From assembly GCA_016714785.1 (NCBI GenBank), contig JADKCC010000062.1, positions 1 to 64,000 of the forward strand: 64,000 nucleotides of DNA, in the 5' to 3' direction. Shown in pieces: positions 17,438 through 28,176 of the stretch. The notes under the pieces were generated by a model. The model saw only the letters and a program-made list of their open reading frames with translations, made no database searches and was not told the origin of the DNA. This stretch comes from Saprospiraceae bacterium (lineage in GTDB: Bacteria > Bacteroidota > Bacteroidia > Chitinophagales > Saprospiraceae). Numbering within the stretch: the first letter of the stretch is position 1; each line of letters begins with the position of its first letter. Both the position numbers and the translations under genes were made by a program.

Positions 17438-20400
17438 ATGGGTAAGCCTTTCAGTCAGCGCATAATATTTTGTTATTTCCTTTGTATAGTAAGTTATGGG
17501 CTTTTTGCTCAAAATGGCTTTAGATCTGGTACTTTGGATCAAGGCTGGGGCATTGGTTGGACCAATACAGAATACTGGACTAGTACTGGTTTTGGTACTA
17601 CTTTCGGCAAAACCTATCAAAATACCTTAGGGAATGGCCATCGCTACTTTAGGCTTTATACTGATTGGTCTGGTCAAACAAGAGAACATGGCCCAAATGG
17701 TTCAAGCGATATCCAAGTAGCAGTAGGTGCGACCACAAATTTGGAAACCGTAGGACAAGGCAAAGCATATTACATTAATGTATCTAATACTTCAAACAAC
17801 TATGTTTTTAGAACCAGACATGGAGACGGCATCAATAATGCTGCGCAGCTTACTGTGTTTGAGATCCAAGGCAATGTCAGAAGTGTAAGTTTGGTATCTC
17901 AGTCTCCTACAGCCACTGCCGTAACCAATACTTCAGCAGTGATGGTGACGTCTTACCTCAACGGAAATTTAGCAACAGGTCAAGGTGTTTACGTAAGATA
18001 TACCACCGACAATTGGGCATCATCGGTCATTACTCCTATGTCTGGAAGTGGCATTACTTATAGTGCTTCGATTCCTGCACAAAGTTCTGGCACTAATGTC
18101 AAATATTATATTTTTACATCGGGTGCAGGATTGACCATTAGCCATGCCGATGCTGATTTTTATACCATCAATGGCAATACTAATAATGGTGCTAATTATC
18201 AATACACTGTGTTGGCTGGTAGTTCTACTGTTACGCTGACTCCTACTTATCCCAACGATCAGCAAAATATAATGATAACCTTTGACGCTTCGGGTACTGC
18301 ATTGGCAGGAGCTACCGAAGTTTATTTGCACGCTGGTGTGTCTGTGATGGAAGGTAATCCTACTGCTTTTCAGTATTCTATAGGTAATTGGGGACAGAAT
18401 GATGGCGTAGGGGAGATGACTTTTATTTCAAACAATATTTGGTCAATATCCTTGACTTCGCTTCGGAGTTATTTTGATGTACCTTTAGAAAATGATATCT
18501 TCGGGTTAAATCTGCTTTTTAGGAATGGTAATGGCACACTCAAAGAAGATTTAGGTGGGGCAAATTATTATTTTCCAGTTGATCCAGGCTCTTATATGAC
18601 TATAACGTTCCCTGTCAACAATTTGCATTTTGTTACTATAGGGCAGGTAGTACCTCATACTTCAGTTGCCAACGTTGCACCCACTACATGGATACTTAAA
18701 GAAATAGATCCATTGACCAATCTAGACATTACTACTTTGCACACTCAGGTAGGTGGTGCCACTTTCAATTATAACATTACCATAACCACTACGGCCATCA
18801 GGAAATTCAAATTATTGGCCGATTTTGGGGGTACAGTGAAAGCCAAAAATTTCAGCTTACAAGGGTACAATCCTGTAGGTGAAAGCCCAAGGCCATCTTG
18901 GACCAAACCGGGTATCAATTATCATGCAGGTGATCCCACGAAAGCAACGCTAGTGCTACACGCACCAACTTATACAAGGTATTTGAAAGGCAATGGTACA
19001 GTAAGTGGCACCAATGCTACCATGCCCAAAAATGTAGTTTATGTCATGGGCGATTTTAATAATTGGACTGCATCAGAAGCTTACAAAATGTATAGAGATC
19101 GAGATGGATGGGATGGTACCTCCGATGCTGACAATGACAATGATCATGGGGATTATTGGTGGATAGAGCTCAGTGGACTTATTCCAGGACAAGAGTATGT
19201 ATTCCAATATTTGATAGACGGGGCGCTTCAGGTAGCAGATCCCTATACTCGCAAGGTTTCAGATCCCGATGATTGGCAGATTTCCAATGCAATATATCCA
19301 AACTTAATTCCCTATCGACCTCAAGCTACCGATAGAGCTTCTGTTTTACAAACCAATCAGTCTTCATATACTTGGGTGGCATTACCATTTGCCAAACCTA
19401 CTGACAATAATCTCCACATTTACGAACTTCATTTTAGAGATTTTACAGAAGAAGGAACATATTTGGCGGCGATAGAAAAATTAGATTACATTAATGGACT
19501 AGGCATCAATGCGATACATGTTATGCCAGTTTCTGAATTTGAAGGAAATAGCAGTTGGGGCTACAATCCTAACTTTTATTTTGCTGCTGATAAGGCTTAT
19601 GGCACGGCCGATGACTTGAAGAAGTTTATAGATGAATGTCACAAACGTAAGATTCAAGTTTTTAATGATTTAGTACTGAATCACGCTTTTTACTCCAATG
19701 TTATGGCCAAAATGTATTGGAATAGTGCTGCCAATAAGCCAGCCAACGACAATCCTTGGTTCAATCCTGATCATAAGATGGTGGCTGATCCTGCTGGTTG
19801 GTGGGGCGCAGATTGGAATCATGAAAGTGAGCATACGCAAGTCATGGTAGATAAGATTTTGGATTATTGGTTGCAAGAGTTTCGATTTGATGGCTTCCGA
19901 TTTGACTTTACTAAGGGATTTGGTCAGACGGCCCAAGACCCTTCTGATCCATGGGCTAGTTCTTATGATCAAGATAGGATTGACTTGTTATTGCGTATGG
20001 TCAATGGTATGAAATCTCGAAATCCAGGAAGTGTAGTAATCTTTGAACATTTAGCATGGGCAACTGAGGATAAAATATTAGCGGATCAAGGCATCCTTAT
20101 GTGGAGCGGCGTTGGTCATCACAATGATATGAAGGGTTTTATCTTAGGGTACAATGGGGATAACACCAATATATACAATTCTGGCATCTACAATGCTACT
20201 GGGAGAGATTTTATGTATGCCAATTGGATGAGTTATGGAGAGTCCCATGATGAAGAGCGCCTCGGATATGAAGTGTCTCAGTATTTTAACGGTACCAAAA
20301 CACTGGAAAATATAGTAAAAAGATTGAAAATTGCCCTTGGGTTTAATCTTTTATTTCCGGGGCCACGCATGATATGGCAATTTCAGGAATTAGGATATGA

Positions 20401-21262
20401 TGTTAGCATCAATTTTAATGGTAGGACAGGCGAGAAACCAGTAAGATGGTATTATTATGATGATAGTCATCGCCGTCAATTATTTATTCTGACTTCCAGA
20501 TTATTCAAAATTCGTAATAAGTTCAACATTTTTAATACTACGCCAGATTATGGCAACATCGGACTTGGCGCCGGTAATATTTCACAGCCACGGGTGATGA
20601 GACTTTCATCTGCCAATGGAGTAAATGGAAAACATGTCATTGTGATGGCCAATCTTGATCCTGTCAATAATCAAACGGCATATCCAACTTACGATGTGAC
20701 AGGTACATGGTACAAATATAATGGTGATTCTGCAGTGGACGGAACCGCTATTTCAGTTAATAATGTAAACAGCCCTTACACTTTATCGCCTTCAGAGATG
20801 TTGGTACTTACCAATTTTTTGATTGATACATGTACTGATGTAAGAAGTACTGCGGATAATGGACTTAATACATTAAGAGACGCGATAGATTGTGCACCTG
20901 AAAATGGAGTGGTTAATCTGGAATTTCCAGTACATAATCAAAACATAACCTTGATTTCACCCATTACTATTAATAAAAGTATTACTATCAATGGATTTCC
21001 ATCACAAAATGTGACCATAAATGGGGCAGGTACCAGCCAAAGTGTCTTTAGCATCGCGCCAAACAAAAGTGTCACTTTGAATGGTCTTAAAATGACATGT
21101 AGCCAAGCAAATGTCAATGGACGATGTATTGTGAATGAAGGAATATTAACATTAGACAATATAACATTGACGGATATCAATGGATCTATTTCGGGCAGTA
21201 CCGTTTGGAATATGTTAAGCGGCACAATGTCCATAGAGCGAAGTGTTGACATCATAAGATAA
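17438..21262 (+). CDS. Secreted GH13 alpha-amylase-family protein with C-terminal beta-helix
   Basis: A 1274-residue protein with a signal peptide (FLCIVSYGLFAQ). The order is several beta-sandwich regions (to about 520), an isoamylase-type E-set domain (YVMGDFNNW, about 535-610), then a GH13 barrel. The barrel has IHVMPVSEFEGNSSWGYNP, NDLVLNHAF, FDGFRFDFTKGFG (nucleophile Asp, about residue 824), VIFEHLAW (acid Glu, about 870) and SYGESHDEERL (transition-state Asp, about 938). The role would be alpha-glucan breakdown outside the cell. The last 140 residues (RSTADNGLNTLRDAIDCAPE, then SITINGF, VTINGAG) look like parallel beta-helix rungs of a CSLREA-like domain and end abruptly at VDIIR. No T9SS sorting domain is present, unlike the next two secreted proteins, so the 3' end may be truncated. 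Confidence 0.88.
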   Translation: MGKPFSQRIIFCYFLCIVSYGLFAQNGFRSGTLDQGWGIGWTNTEYWTSTGFGTTFGKTYQNTLGNGHRYFRLYTDWSGQTREHGPNGSSDIQVAVGATTNLETVGQGKAYYINVSNTSNNYVFRTRHGDGINNAAQLTVFEIQGNVRSVSLVSQSPTATAVTNTSAVMVTSYLNGNLATGQGVYVRYTTDNWASSVITPMSGSGITYSASIPAQSSGTNVKYYIFTSGAGLTISHADADFYTINGNTNNGANYQYTVLAGSSTVTLTPTYPNDQQNIMITFDASGTALAGATEVYLHAGVSVMEGNPTAFQYSIGNWGQNDGVGEMTFISNNIWSISLTSLRSYFDVPLENDIFGLNLLFRNGNGTLKEDLGGANYYFPVDPGSYMTITFPVNNLHFVTIGQVVPHTSVANVAPTTWILKEIDPLTNLDITTLHTQVGGATFNYNITITTTAIRKFKLLADFGGTVKAKNFSLQGYNPVGESPRPSWTKPGINYHAGDPTKATLVLHAPTYTRYLKGNGTVSGTNATMPKNVVYVMGDFNNWTASEAYKMYRDRDGWDGTSDADNDNDHGDYWWIELSGLIPGQEYVFQYLIDGALQVADPYTRKVSDPDDWQISNAIYPNLIPYRPQATDRASVLQTNQSSYTWVALPFAKPTDNNLHIYELHFRDFTEEGTYLAAIEKLDYINGLGINAIHVMPVSEFEGNSSWGYNPNFYFAADKAYGTADDLKKFIDECHKRKIQVFNDLVLNHAFYSNVMAKMYWNSAANKPANDNPWFNPDHKMVADPAGWWGADWNHESEHTQVMVDKILDYWLQEFRFDGFRFDFTKGFGQTAQDPSDPWASSYDQDRIDLLLRMVNGMKSRNPGSVVIFEHLAWATEDKILADQGILMWSGVGHHNDMKGFILGYNGDNTNIYNSGIYNATGRDFMYANWMSYGESHDEERLGYEVSQYFNGTKTLENIVKRLKIALGFNLLFPGPRMIWQFQELGYDVSINFNGRTGEKPVRWYYYDDSHRRQLFILTSRLFKIRNKFNIFNTTPDYGNIGLGAGNISQPRVMRLSSANGVNGKHVIVMANLDPVNNQTAYPTYDVTGTWYKYNGDSAVDGTAISVNNVNSPYTLSPSEMLVLTNFLIDTCTDVRSTADNGLNTLRDAIDCAPENGVVNLEFPVHNQNITLISPITINKSITINGFPSQNVTINGAGTSQSVFSIAPNKSVTLNGLKMTCSQANVNGRCIVNEGILTLDNITLTDINGSISGSTVWNMLSGTMSIERSVDIIR

Positions 21263-21322
21263 GATTTTTGTCTTACAAAGTACAAAATTCATTTTATTAT
21301 AGCCTTTATAATTAGAATTGTA

Positions 21323-21330
21323 TATATTTG
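21323..21330 (+). promoter_or_regulatory. -7 promoter box of the LVIVD-repeat gene
   Basis: TATATTTG, 22 bases upstream of the ATG at 21353. Confidence 0.55.
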
Positions 21331-21352
21331 TTCCATCAAAACAAAAATATAT

Positions 21353-23737
21353 ATGTCCATCAAATCACTTATATTAACAATTCTTTATTTTTTGTCCCCA
21401 TTCTCTTTGGTTTTTGGTCAAGGAGTAGCTAGGAATTCTACATTGCTGTCACAAGTACCATTTACAGAAAATAGCTCTGATATTTGGGGATTTGAAAAGG
21501 ACGGCATTCATTATGCAGTTATTGGTAATGCTACAAAAACAAGTATTTATTCTTTAGAAGATCCTAAATCACCGATTTTACGATATGTGGCTCCCGGTGC
21601 ACAATCAATTTGGAGAGATATAAAATCCTATAAAAATCACTTATATGTCACCACAGATCAAGGCCAAGATGGAGTGGTGATTATAGATATGTCTGGAGCA
21701 CCTCAGACTATTAGCCATATTTATTTCAAGCCAGAAATAGCGTTGGGTACAGAGCCTACAATTTTGAAAAAATGCCATAATTTATATATTGATGAGCATG
21801 GTTTTATGTATTTGGCTGGTTGTAATGTTAGTACCGGCGGTGTATTAATTTTTGATTTGAATGCTGATCCAAACGCACCAGTGTATAAAGGGGCTGCCGA
21901 TTTAGCTTATTCTCACGATGCATTCACACGGGGAGATACCTTATATACATCTGAGATTTACCAAGGCAAAATGGGTATTTATGATGTTACAGACAAAGCC
22001 AATCCTAAATTATTGGCAGGACAAACGACATCAAGATTGTTTACACATAATGTATGGCCTTCTGATGATGGTAAGTACGCATTTACGACGGATGAAAAGG
22101 GTGGCGCTTACGTCGATGCTTACGATATTTCTGATTTGAACAATATACGTTTAGTGGATAAATTTAGGCCCTTAGATCGGGAGACGGACAATGTTATACC
22201 ACACAATACACACTATTTTAATGGGTATTTGGTAGTAAGTTGGTACACAGATGGACTAAGAATAATAGACGCACATAGACCCGAAAATCTAATAGAAGTA
22301 GCGCATTACGATACATGGGAAGATCCATCATTAGCGCATAATGGATTTTATGGATGTTGGGGCGCATTTCCATATACAGGTTCAAATATTGTTTATGCCA
22401 GTGATATCAATAATGGTTTGTTTGTGGTCGATGTGGATTATAAAAGAGCGTGCTATTTAGAAGGCAAAATTAGTAATGAAGATGGCAATGGCATTAACAA
22501 TGCGTTTGTAGAAATTTTATCAGATCAAGTCAATAAAGGCTATTCATTACCTTCAGGATTGTATAAAACAGGTCAAGTATTAAATGGTCGCTTCAAAGTT
22601 CGAATTACCCATCCTGATTATCTTACTGTAGAAGATGAAGTAATTTTGGTAAATGGTGAGGTAACGGTATTGGATGTAGTGATGTTAAAGAAAAAGCTAT
22701 TAAAAACTACTTTTGAAATCCTGGACGATAAGGATTATACTGCATCCAAAATATTATTACGTACGGCGGGTTATGAAAAAGTACTTACCACTAAAAAGTC
22801 TGAAATTTTGGAGCAGAATATTCTTGAATCAACGTATGAAGTTTTTGGACAAGCTTGGGGATATTTGAACTTTTATAATGACAAATTTATTGTAACGGAT
22901 ACAAGAAGTAACAATTTTAATGTCACTTTAAGTAGTGGATATCAGGATAATTTTGAAGTAGAAAATGGCTGGACCATTCAATCTACTGCGGGGATGTTAG
23001 GAGCATGGACAAGGGCCAAACCTCGTAAAACAGAGTATCTACTTGGACAAATAGCCAACCCAGGAGATGATTCAGACGATATAGGAAATATGGCTTATGT
23101 CACAGGAAATGGTATGCCTGGTGCAGCTGTCGATGACGTGGACAACGGAGTCACTTCCTTAAAGTCGCCGATGATGAACCTTACAAATTATGCAAATCCC
23201 AAAGCTAGTTATGATGTATGGTTTTTTAATGCTGGTGGTTCATCGCCTATTAATGATACGTTATTTGTCAAAGTATCTAACGGTAAAGACGAAGTTATTA
23301 TCGACAAAATATTTGGTGTAACTGATGGGTGGCTGAAAGTAAATGATGTAGATTTAAAAAGCTTTATAACATTGACAGACAGCATGCACTTAATAGTGGA
23401 AGTTTCTGATATACAAGGTAGTGGACATATCGTTGAAGCAGGATTTGATAATTTTTTAATCAAAGATTTTATTTCTTCAGTATCGGATGCAAAACAAACA
23501 ATAAATAAAATCAGCTTATTTCCGAACCCTACATCCGATAAATTACATATCAGAATGGATGCACCAAGTGCGATAAATGAAAATATTAAGTACGAAATTT
23601 TTAATTCATTAGGAGTTAATGTATTGACTGGGGAATTTAGTTTTCATGCATCAGACATTGATATTAGTTTGCTTACTTCTGGTATATATTACATCAATGT
23701 AGTTGGTCATCAAACTGCAAGATTTATAAAATTATAG
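21353..23737 (+). CDS. Secreted LVIVD-repeat (choice-of-anchor B) protein with T9SS type A sorting domain
   Basis: A 794-residue protein with a signal peptide (LSPFSLVFGQ). Residues of about 40-365 form LVIVD-like beta-propeller blades: GVVIIDMSGAPQTISHIYF, GVLIFDLNADPN, GKMGIYDVTDKANPKLLAG, GLRIIDAHRPENLIEVAHY and GLFVVDVDY. A carboxypeptidase-regulatory-like region (YLEGKISNEDGNGINNAFVE) follows, then a jelly-roll with ENGWTIQSTAGMLGAW. The C-terminus KISLFPNPTSDKLHIRM to YYINVVGHQTARFIKL is a type A T9SS sorting domain, so it is exported across the outer membrane and attached or released. Binding target unknown. Confidence 0.88.
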   Translation: MSIKSLILTILYFLSPFSLVFGQGVARNSTLLSQVPFTENSSDIWGFEKDGIHYAVIGNATKTSIYSLEDPKSPILRYVAPGAQSIWRDIKSYKNHLYVTTDQGQDGVVIIDMSGAPQTISHIYFKPEIALGTEPTILKKCHNLYIDEHGFMYLAGCNVSTGGVLIFDLNADPNAPVYKGAADLAYSHDAFTRGDTLYTSEIYQGKMGIYDVTDKANPKLLAGQTTSRLFTHNVWPSDDGKYAFTTDEKGGAYVDAYDISDLNNIRLVDKFRPLDRETDNVIPHNTHYFNGYLVVSWYTDGLRIIDAHRPENLIEVAHYDTWEDPSLAHNGFYGCWGAFPYTGSNIVYASDINNGLFVVDVDYKRACYLEGKISNEDGNGINNAFVEILSDQVNKGYSLPSGLYKTGQVLNGRFKVRITHPDYLTVEDEVILVNGEVTVLDVVMLKKKLLKTTFEILDDKDYTASKILLRTAGYEKVLTTKKSEILEQNILESTYEVFGQAWGYLNFYNDKFIVTDTRSNNFNVTLSSGYQDNFEVENGWTIQSTAGMLGAWTRAKPRKTEYLLGQIANPGDDSDDIGNMAYVTGNGMPGAAVDDVDNGVTSLKSPMMNLTNYANPKASYDVWFFNAGGSSPINDTLFVKVSNGKDEVIIDKIFGVTDGWLKVNDVDLKSFITLTDSMHLIVEVSDIQGSGHIVEAGFDNFLIKDFISSVSDAKQTINKISLFPNPTSDKLHIRMDAPSAINENIKYEIFNSLGVNVLTGEFSFHASDIDISLLTSGIYYINVVGHQTARFIKL

Positions 23738-23974
23738 AATATTTAGGTAATACGTTAAAATTTTAAAGAAAATACATTTATCATTAAGTAACTTTTCATA
23801 TTTTTGTATAAACTTGTGGTCTCAGAAAGGATTTTTAAGCTCTGCTTAGCAATATGGTAATGTATTGATGAATACTATTTCTAAAGTCGCATCATTAGAT
23901 TGCAATTGAGCTTAATTTTTAGATTTGAAAATTGATCAATAACTTATTATTAAACCATTAAAACTTTTTAAATT

Positions 23975-26900
23975 ATGAAAAAAGTATGCATTTTAATCAC
24001 ACTTTTTCTAAATGTACAACTTTACGCACAAGAAGTAAAAATTGTACCAGCCAGTAAGTTTGAACCAGCTAAAGCTGTTTCGTATGACGACTTTTTTGAT
24101 GTCTTTGGTACAGCACTAAACTTGACAGCTGAAAACAGTATGATTGCCCACAATACTAATTCGCAAAACAAAAACTCACATTCCAAACATGTAAAATATA
24201 AGCAATATTATAAAGGTATAGAAGTATATGGCGTTGCTTATACATTGCATGGTGATGGCCATAAAGTACAATATGGTACAGGAACTTATCTTCCAAATTT
24301 GAATATAGATGTTCAGAATCCCACGACTTCAACTGAGGCAGAAGCCAAAGCAATAAGACACATCATAGCAAAATCTGCTAAGCCTTTTACAAAATTTGAC
24401 AAACAGAAAATATGGTTGTCAGAAGTTATTGGGCCTGTGATTATTGATCGTAACTTCCCTGATATTTCTGGGGAATATACTTTGGCATTCAAAATTCATG
24501 TTTCAGCCAAAGGGGAAGCTATCAAACATGAAGTCATTATTTCAGCAAATGACCATAAAGTTGTTTTTGACCAAAGCCTCGTCAAACATGGTCATGCTGA
24601 TGGTATCGGTAAGACTTTTTATTACGGAAATCAAAAGATCACTACGGATTCTATAGCGCCCGATCAGTTTGTGTTAAGAGATCTCACTAGGGGAGAAGGC
24701 ATTACTACATATACTATGAGTTCAGGAATTCCTCAACTTCTTACTGACAAAAATAATGTTTGGGATGATGAAGAAGCCAACGACTTAGTCGCAATAGATG
24801 CACATTGGACCACATCGATGTTCTATGACATGATGTTAGATAGTTTTGATTATTCGGGTCTTGATGGTATGGGTAAGTCTATGAATCCTGTGGTTTTTTA
24901 TGGCGGAATGAAAAATTTTATTAATGCTTTTTGGGATGGAGACAATGCCTACTTTGGTCAAGGAGACTGCCACAATGGACCATTGACTACTTTAACTGTG
25001 GTAGCCCATGAATTTACACATGGAGTCACACAATACAATTCTGATTTAATCTATAGTGGCGAGTCAGGTGCACTCAATGAAAGTATGAGTGATCTTTTTG
25101 GCAAAGCTTTAGATATATATGTCCGTCCAAAAGACTTTTCATGGGATCTTGGCCCAGATTTTTCGTTGAGTCCTTTTTCAGAACTATTCAGATCCTTTTC
25201 AGATCCCAATAAAGTAGGTCATCCCAAGAAGTATAAAGGCTATTTATGGGAAGAAGATGCGGATGTGCATACCAATAGCAGTATAATGAATCATTGGTTT
25301 TACTTATTGGTAGAAGGAATAAAAGGGGAAAACGAAGGCACTTTTTATGATATCCAGAAAATGGATATGACAGATCTGCTTAAGGTGGTTTTTTTGTGTC
25401 AAACGTCTTACTTGACACCAACATCAGGATACCAAGAGATGTATGAATTTACCCTATTAGCTTGTGCTGAACTATTTGGTGACCAATCAAGTCAATACCA
25501 ATCAATCAAGGAAGCTTGGAAAGCGGTGGGATTACCGTTCATTGAGCAGCCTGGCCCGATCGTTGATTTGGGTTTAGAAATAATTGATCCTTATAGTTTT
25601 ACATGCGCAGAAGATCAATATTACCCTTTAACTATAATCATTCATAATAGAGGAAATACCATCGTTAATAAGAGTGAAGAATTGGTTTTGACCAGTTTTA
25701 ATTTAGATCCCAAACAAATCTACCTTAGTAATAATCTTGCACCAGGAGAATCAGAAAAGATAGAGGTAAAAGATTGGTTAAATATAGCAGAGTTTGGGTT
25801 AATTTTTGAAGATATAACACTTGAATTTTTGGAAGACCAATATTTAGGAAACAATAGCCAGTTTATTTATATACAACAGTTTGAGTCGGAGAATAATGAT
25901 TTGAAATTAGCTGGTTTTGCAGCCATTAAAGAAACTTGTTTTTCGAATACTTATAAATTAAATATTGCGCTTGAAAATGTTAGCTGTCAATTTTTTCCGC
26001 CCGATCAACCTATAAAAATTACATTGTCGAGCAATGGAACTGTTTTAAAAACTTTAGATTTGCTAATGGAATCTTTTTTATTTCCAGGAGATACAAAATT
26101 ATTTAATGAAGAAGTAGTACTTCAGAATTTTGTTGATATCATTGACGTAAAATTTGAAACAGCTCTTGATGTAAATAGTGACAATAATAAGTTTACAACT
26201 TCGCTAACAAACCTACCTGTGAGTAGCGCCCCATTTCTGTATGGTTTTGATGACGATAGTTTTGAAAATAGCTTTGATGTATCTTATAGTTTAGATTATA
26301 CCACTTATCAAAATGAAGATTATTTGGTAGCTACGTCAAGTGGTTCGTCGGCGGTACCTTGTCCAAAGATTAAAGATAATTTTGTATATGATTCTTTTTC
26401 GGAATCTACATCTTACATCCAAACTTGTTTGGATTTAAGCTCCTTCGAAAGTACAGAGCTGTCATTTGATATGATTCAATTTAGAAGTGGCACATTAGAT
26501 AATTACAATGATCCTTCACTTTCTGCTATGACATCTGTATTAAAGTACGAATTGATTGGTGAAAATGGAAAGGAAGAAAAATATTTTTTTAATTTGCCTA
26601 TTGGACAAAAAAACAATCAAAAGATTTCAATACCAGAAGGATTTAAAGGTTTGGTAAGATTGGGTTTTTACAATAATTTTGGACTGGGATATTTCTCTTC
26701 AATAATCACAAATAGAATTGATGCTATTTTATTAGATAATCTCAAGTTGGAGCAAATATCTTCGTTGGATGATATTAGATTTGGTGAGTCCGTTTTAAAA
26801 ATAATTCCCAATCCAGCATCAGATCTTATTATTTTGAACGATTTACCTTTAAATTCAGCATATATCATTACATCTGCCAACGGGAGTGTGGTGCAAGAAG

Positions 26901-27010
26901 GTGTGGTAACTAATGATCACTTTGATATTTCATTTTTGCCATCAGGTTATTACCTCTTACAAATAAAATCTAATGGCTTCAAACAAGTAGGTTCTTTTGT
27001 GAAGTTGTAA
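23975..27010 (+). CDS. Secreted M4 (thermolysin-like) metallopeptidase with T9SS type A sorting domain
   Basis: A 1011-residue zinc protease. The signal peptide (ILITLFLNVQLYAQ) and an FTP/PepSY propeptide (HVKYKQYYKGIEVYGVAYT) precede the catalytic domain. VVAHEFTHGVTQYNSDL gives the HExxH zinc site (about residue 345), ALNESMSDLFGKALD the third ligand glutamate, and IMNHWFYLLVEG the C-terminal helical lobe with the active-site region. A long beta-rich region with CARDB-like repeats (VDLGLEIIDPYSFTCAEDQ) and an adhesive jelly-roll follows. The end, IIPNPASDLIIL to GYYLLQIKSNGFKQVGSFVKL-like, is a T9SS type A signal. It probably digests external protein; the 5' leader is long (about 160 bases from a TATTTTTG box at 23799). 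Confidence 0.92.
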   Translation: MKKVCILITLFLNVQLYAQEVKIVPASKFEPAKAVSYDDFFDVFGTALNLTAENSMIAHNTNSQNKNSHSKHVKYKQYYKGIEVYGVAYTLHGDGHKVQYGTGTYLPNLNIDVQNPTTSTEAEAKAIRHIIAKSAKPFTKFDKQKIWLSEVIGPVIIDRNFPDISGEYTLAFKIHVSAKGEAIKHEVIISANDHKVVFDQSLVKHGHADGIGKTFYYGNQKITTDSIAPDQFVLRDLTRGEGITTYTMSSGIPQLLTDKNNVWDDEEANDLVAIDAHWTTSMFYDMMLDSFDYSGLDGMGKSMNPVVFYGGMKNFINAFWDGDNAYFGQGDCHNGPLTTLTVVAHEFTHGVTQYNSDLIYSGESGALNESMSDLFGKALDIYVRPKDFSWDLGPDFSLSPFSELFRSFSDPNKVGHPKKYKGYLWEEDADVHTNSSIMNHWFYLLVEGIKGENEGTFYDIQKMDMTDLLKVVFLCQTSYLTPTSGYQEMYEFTLLACAELFGDQSSQYQSIKEAWKAVGLPFIEQPGPIVDLGLEIIDPYSFTCAEDQYYPLTIIIHNRGNTIVNKSEELVLTSFNLDPKQIYLSNNLAPGESEKIEVKDWLNIAEFGLIFEDITLEFLEDQYLGNNSQFIYIQQFESENNDLKLAGFAAIKETCFSNTYKLNIALENVSCQFFPPDQPIKITLSSNGTVLKTLDLLMESFLFPGDTKLFNEEVVLQNFVDIIDVKFETALDVNSDNNKFTTSLTNLPVSSAPFLYGFDDDSFENSFDVSYSLDYTTYQNEDYLVATSSGSSAVPCPKIKDNFVYDSFSESTSYIQTCLDLSSFESTELSFDMIQFRSGTLDNYNDPSLSAMTSVLKYELIGENGKEEKYFFNLPIGQKNNQKISIPEGFKGLVRLGFYNNFGLGYFSSIITNRIDAILLDNLKLEQISSLDDIRFGESVLKIIPNPASDLIILNDLPLNSAYIITSANGSVVQEGVVTNDHFDISFLPSGYYLLQIKSNGFKQVGSFVKL

Positions 27011-27062
27011 GCAATATAATAGCAGAGGCATGCCTGAAAGTCATACGACTGGGTGAACAGGA

Positions 27063-28079
27063 TCACAAAATGTTAGGCAACTGCCTTTGTAAGGCATCCA
27101 TCATCTGATCAGTTATATCCAAATGGAATACAAATCGTATCGTATTGTCCCCAAAGGGTGCAGCTAAAATGGCGTTTTGCTTAAGTAATTGAATGAAATC
27201 AATATCTTTAATCTCATCTTGAAGTTGAAAGATGACAATGTTGGTGTGTACTGGCTTTAGGTTTTTTACATAAGGCATTTTGGTCAATAGTTGACTGATA
27301 TCTTTGGCCCGTTGATTGTCTTTTTTTAATAGTGGAATGTGGTTGTCAAGAGCGTAATCACCTGCAGCTGCAAGGTAGCCAGCCTGCCTCATCCCGCCAC
27401 CCATGACTTTGCGTACCCTTTTGGCAGATTTCATTTTTTCTTGTGTACCAAGCAAAAGTGATCCTATCGGGGCGCCCAAACCTTTGGACAAACAAATAGA
27501 GATGGTATCAAAATATTGGCCCCAATCTTGCGTGGACTCATTGGTTTCTACCAAAGCATTAAATAATCTTGCACCGTCCAAATGCAGCAATAGACCTTGC
27601 TCTTTACATAACTTTGCTATCGGTTTGATCTCATCCAAGGTATAGATACTGCCTCCACCTTTGTTGCATGTATTTTCTAAGACTACCAATTTTGACAATG
27701 GTTGCCAATCATGTCCAGGTTTTATGGCTTTTTGAATTTGGTCAGCGGTTATTTTTCCGTATTCACCTTGAATGAGAGAAACACCGACACCACTATTGTA
27801 GGCATAGCCTCCAGTTTCTGATTGATAAATATGTGAATCGACATCACATATTACATCATCCAAAGGCTGGGTATTAACTTTTATTGCTATTTGATTGGTC
27901 ATGGTACCTGAAGGACAAAAAAGTGCAGCTTCTTTACCAAACATAGTGGCAATTTTTTGTTGCAAGGCATTGACAGTAGGATCTTCTCCAAAAACATCAT
28001 CTCCTACTTCAGCGTGCATCATATAGGAAAGCATTTCTTTGGTTGGTTTGGTCACCGTGTCACTGATTAAATTGATCAT
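27063..28079 (-). CDS. ltaE: Low-specificity L-threonine aldolase
   Basis: A 338-residue PLP enzyme that cleaves L-threonine or allo-threonine to glycine and acetaldehyde. MINLISDTVTKPTKEML, AEVGDDVFGEDPTVNALQ, FCPSGTMTNQIAIK, HLDGARLFNAL and SICLSKGLGAPIGSLLLG (PLP-binding lysine at about residue 200) are all in family order. Length is normal. It is convergent with the M4 protease gene with only 52 bases between, and is followed upstream by an unrelated coiled-coil gene with its own terminator. Confidence 0.94.
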   Translation of the reverse strand: MINLISDTVTKPTKEMLSYMMHAEVGDDVFGEDPTVNALQQKIATMFGKEAALFCPSGTMTNQIAIKVNTQPLDDVICDVDSHIYQSETGGYAYNSGVGVSLIQGEYGKITADQIQKAIKPGHDWQPLSKLVVLENTCNKGGGSIYTLDEIKPIAKLCKEQGLLLHLDGARLFNALVETNESTQDWGQYFDTISICLSKGLGAPIGSLLLGTQEKMKSAKRVRKVMGGGMRQAGYLAAAGDYALDNHIPLLKKDNQRAKDISQLLTKMPYVKNLKPVHTNIVIFQLQDEIKDIDFIQLLKQNAILAAPFGDNTIRFVFHLDITDQMMDALQRQLPNIL

Positions 28080-28116
28080 AATTGTTGTGTTACAAGAAAA
28101 CTAAATTTACAAAAAA

Positions 28117-28148
28117 AAGAGCAGATTACTTCTAAATAACCTGCTCTT
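28117..28148 (-). terminator. Terminator of the coiled-coil gene
   Basis: Minus-strand hairpin AAGAGCAG, loop, CTGCTCTT followed by a T run. It lies between the stop at 28177 and the ltaE start. Confidence 0.75.
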
Positions 28149-28176
28149 GTATAGTATGTTTTAATTTGATTTCTAC

